DNA of 64,000 bases from Eonycteris spelaea. Its lineage: Eukaryota > Chordata > Mammalia > Chiroptera > Pteropodidae. The notes beneath the pieces are model-generated. The model was not told the DNA's origin and ran no database searches. It saw nothing but the letters and a program-made list of their open reading frames with translations. This document shows, one piece after another, positions 60,745 to 64,000 of the stretch; position 1 is the first letter of the stretch; every line of letters starts with the position of its first letter. The translations under genes and the position numbers were made by a program. The stretch is from positions 1 to 64,000 of the forward strand of contig PUFA01000170.1 in assembly GCA_003508835.1 (NCBI GenBank). The letters are read 5' to 3'.

Positions 60745-61599
60745 CTGTTCCCAGGCACGTGCTTATTTATAGAAAATGCTATCATGGTCTACGATCAAAA
60801 CACTAAACTTTATTAAATGATACAGTGCTCATGGTATTGTTTAATTAGAAAGGCTAAATTATGAAAAATTCCCTTTGGGTAGTAGACTAAAATAAAAGCA
60901 AATTAAAATTAATATCAACATACTTCCTATGCCTATCCATTATTAAAAAAAAAAAAAGCCCTCAAATGCTCTGAATGGCAGTCACAAAATTAGTTATTGG
61001 GAGCTCCCTGTTCTACTTGCAAGTTGTTTTCCAGCTCCCCTGGCTATGTCAAAGAAAAAAAAAAAAGCTTTGGGGGAAAAATCAGCTGGTATTGGAATTC
61101 CCTCTGATAGAACATCCAGAGTGATTACAGTCTTCTCAAAAGATCAACGGGGGACTCACAGTGTTTCGGTGAATGTATTTCCAACTGCTAAACTCTCATG
61201 TTCCATTAGGCATGGAAATATTTGTGGTGAACACTTCCATTCAGTATTCTTTGGCAGTGGCACTTCTTAAACACAGGCCTTCTGCATTGTTGCTTCTATT
61301 CTCCAAGGGTTAGGAAGGGACGAAAGAAAAGCAGGTGCAGAGCGCTTCCTCCTAGGCGCCATTATGCCGCCTGTTCTGATACCCACATTAGGAACGTAGC
61401 TTACCAGGCAGTCCCATATCATTAATGACAGCTGGGGGGCTCGCCCAGATCCCCCGCTTCATTCAGTAGGGCACTCGTTCTCCCAGATGCCAGGAGTGCT
61501 GACTGCTGCTGGTTCATAGCTGAGACCCAGTCTGGGAGTGGGACTCTGCAGAACGGAGCTTCCTCACCCAAGAATAGGCACTGTTTCTGATTCTAGTGA
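60745..61599. other. Unassigned sequence, GC-richer after 61.3 kb
   Basis: 60745-61270 has two poly-A runs (about 60945 and 61051). 61300-61600 has more GC and CpG and may be the 5' part of the LTR-like block that follows. A 74-codon plus-strand frame at 61046-61270 lacks known domains. Confidence 0.35.
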
Positions 61600-61832
61600 C
61601 TAGCTGATCAAGGATACCAAGTTTGTCCACTTACCGCAATTCGGAGCAGCTCCGGCGAGCTCCCCTTGGGGCTGGCTTAGGACTCCTCTACAACCGCATC
61701 TCAGCCCAATTTCCCTCTGCTCCATCCTGCTGCCTTTATCCACTCACAGCTGTCCTCTCTAGAGCAATCAGTAACACAAAGCTCTATCCTAACACCTGTT
61801 TCCCTGGGAACACACCCAACGTAGGCCTGAAT
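61600..61832 (+). mobile_element. Putative old LTR 3' part
   Basis: 'ctccatcctgctgcctttat' (61720-61739), then 'ccactcacagctgtcctctc' (61740-61759), 'atcctaacacctgtttccct' (61786-61805) and 'gggaacacacccaacgtagg' (61806-61825). This recalls the end of ERVL-type LTRs ('ctgcttcc..gggaacccaacctaagac'). It may extend upstream to about 61380. Family not assigned. Confidence 0.4.
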
Positions 61833-61915
61833 TTCCTTATTAGCGAAGTGAGGGTTTTTGGTGAGATAATCTTTAAGATGCTTCTTGCTTTCAAGTGCTA
61901 TGATTCTAAACCATA
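61833..61915 (+). mobile_element. MIR SINE 3' fragment
   Basis: 'atttccttattagcgaagtg' (61831-61850) matches 'tttcctcatctgtaaaatg', followed by 'gagataatctttaagatgct' (61862-61881) and 'caagtgctatgattctaaac' (61893-61912), the MIR end 'ctctaacattctatgattct'. Confidence 0.55.
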
Positions 61916-64000
61916 GCTCCTCACTCTTCTCCTTCCGTTGTACTTGCTCACTTTGTTCAGCTATGAATTGAGCAAAGAAATTAATTGTTCACAATCGCTA
62001 GATTTTCTGTTAAATGAAGTATATGAGTTTAAGTGCATAGGCTTTCAGGTAGCATGAGGCTATATAGGTGGGTTATTGTTGTTGTTGTTGTTACTCCGGG
62101 TTCTGGGCAGCTTTCTGGATAATCTGGGCAGTGGATAATGACTATGACATAATTGCTGTAAGATCATTTATTTTGAGGACAGATACTGTGCACCAAATGT
62201 TAGGGAACACATAATTAATAGATGCACCTACACTAAGAGCTTTTTTTGAGTTAGAAATTTAGAAAAAACATATGCTTATAGACTGTTATAAAATTGCTGT
62301 GAAAAAGGCGGTACTATACAGAATAGTGTGGCTATGCATTAAGTATTACAAATATTTTAATTATACAATTTAATACCTCATAAAACAGGAGAATAAACAT
62401 AGAAATAATTTAAATCCTGCATATTGAAAGGGAATTGTTTTTTACAAATTGAGAACAAGCACATTTGTACAAACTTCTATTTGCAGACCATTTTTAATGA
62501 GAATTGTAATATTTTACTGAGTATCTGGGAAGTTGGTGAAAATAGGCAGAAAGGACACCAAGCAAGCTTTTAAAATGTAAGGGAAGTTTAAGAGCACATC
62601 TGATGAATATTGTAGATCCATAATATAGATGAAATATATGGCTTCTTAGGAAACCACTCTTCTTAAAGGTTGATGCATACTTATTATAAATTCCAATTTT
62701 TAAGATACATTTAAGGATCCTAGTGAAGTTTTACAGATTAGATTCTATTCCTGCAATCATATAAATGATAGAATAATTCAGATGATCCTTAATGTTAGAT
62801 GCTACCTTTTATTATAAATGTTGACACTTCAAAGTCATTTAACTTCTGGAAAAGGCTACTTTCAGAGTAGCTACAGTTCCCCAATGCCTTTTATATGAAT
62901 TTTAAGTACTGTAGTATAAATGATACATTGTACCAAATGCCACAGGCTCAGTTGACTATGTAGATTTTTGCAGCTATCAAAAGTTTTACTTTCTAAAATG
63001 ATAATATAACCTGTGACTGACAAGCTCCAGGAATATGGAAAAACACAGAAAACTTTTCATTGCTTTTGAAAATGACACATCTAAATGATAATTCTAGCTC
63101 AATCATATGAACTATCAGGACCTTATTCACAGTTTGACAAGGAACAAGATTTACTTAATGGAACATTTGTTACTAGTCTCTCTATTTTAAAATGTGCAAG
63201 CACAACCAATAGTTATTTTGTTGAGGAAATAATGCACTTTCTAAGAAAGGAGACCAAATGGCTATAGTTAAAACAAAAAAAAATCTTATCTTTAAAAATT
63301 ATAAATGGCAGAAAATAATTATACTGTTCATGGAAAAAAGGTATTTCAAAGAAATTTGAGTGAATTCTAATCTATTAAGAATATGTAAGTTCCCCACAGG
63401 AAAAAATATTTTAGTCTTCAATAACTTCCTCATTAAGATAAAGGAATTTGTACTGGTCACAGGTATCATTTACTTTTAAACCAATTTAGAATACTGTACT
63501 CTGAGATTTACTGTATTTTGTGACATTCTTAAAGTCTTTTTGATAAAGATTTACTTCATTTATTCTGAACATATTCACATTCTCAAAGCAAAAATGATTT
63601 ATCAAAAACTTAAAAGTAAAATGTTGTGAGAAACAAAACGGAAAAACTCCAATCATCCATCATACAATCTCAACGTAGGTTCAACCCTTCCTTTCTACAC
63701 AAACAGACCTGATAAATGGAAGAATTCTGATTTGTTTCCTTGTTTCCATTTTGCGTTTTTATCACCCAGAACACAAAATGATGACATCTAGTATTGAAAG
63801 TTAAATTGAGTCTTAGAATTAAAATTCAAGTTGAAAACACAATATTTATATTTTTAATTCTATTTTTATCAAAATAAAATCACAGACAGCAAAATAACAT
63901 GTTACATAATCATTACTCAGCAATTTTTGTTGAATGAGTAAGTGACTTTAATTTATAGTAGTTAATATTACAAACTTCCTACAATACTTATTCATCAAAG
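61916..64000. other. Unassigned AT-rich sequence
   Basis: No gene, RNA gene or named repeat recognised in about 2.1 kb, apart from a short GTT run at 62074-62092. Confidence 0.35.
62074..62092. repeat. (GTT)n short microsatellite
   Basis: Six consecutive GTT/TTG units. Confidence 0.9.

Noticed and set aside
1..64000. tRNA, snRNA, 5S or Y-RNA genes and tRNA-derived SINEs
   Set aside because: I looked for A/B-box pairs and U6-, 7SK- and 5S-like starts and saw none. A covariance-model search would be needed to exclude diverged copies.
1..64000. CRISPR array, bacterial operon or phage content
   Set aside because: Repeat content (L1, L2, MIR, MaLR, hAT) and base composition are mammalian. No direct-repeat/spacer arrays.

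Overview
This is a 64-kb stretch of AT-rich mammalian genomic DNA with no convincing protein-coding gene, rRNA or tRNA. It looks intergenic or deep-intronic. Short uninterrupted reading frames are scattered on both strands. The longest ones lie over microsatellites, an LTR-like insertion or LINE-1 remnants, apart from one unexplained 155-codon frame at 48496-48963.

The host is placental: MIR, L2, MaLR-type LTRs, L1M-type LINEs and old hAT transposons are all recognisable by eye. A bat is the best guess. The L1 3' end at 20290-20525 (minus strand) has the layout remembered from bat L1s, with a conserved 'AACCTATATAAT...AACCAATGTCA...CAATAAA' tail. No Alu, carnivore, equine or ruminant SINE, and no vesper-bat tRNA-SINE, was noticed. 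All family names here come from memory of consensus sequences, not from a search.

Layout. 0-6 kb: paired TG microsatellites, an antisense L1 beside a MaLR LTR, an L2 fragment, an L1 3' end and another antisense L1. 6-16.5 kb: an AT-rich background with two hAT elements, an antisense L1 5' region, and three blocks of one long ancient repeat, the first split by a CpG-rich LTR-like insertion and a TATC microsatellite. 16.4-28.5 kb: an L1-like block, a G-quadruplex-prone C-run, a third hAT element, the bat-like L1 tail, and a long quiet tract with a GC-richer patch at 24.4-24.7 kb that holds a possible minus-strand exon. 28.5-32.3 kb: a long decayed L1. 32-45 kb: MIRs, more copies of the ancient repeat, a young L1 3' end and a CTTC/CT polypyrimidine block. 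45-57 kb: a 5.6-kb unassigned tract, another young L1 3' end, a MaLR LTR with a hairpin and a 47-bp duplication, and a second LTR-like block. 57.6-60.6 kb: a 5'-truncated L1 whose reverse-transcriptase core is visible but mutated. 60.6-64 kb: a GA tract, an LTR/MIR pair and unassigned DNA.

Nothing here works together as a pathway. The content is layered retrotransposition and transposon decay over roughly half-unassigned sequence. The most useful leads are the candidate exon, a few CNE-like stretches (judged by texture only), a paired-octamer site and several structure-prone motifs.
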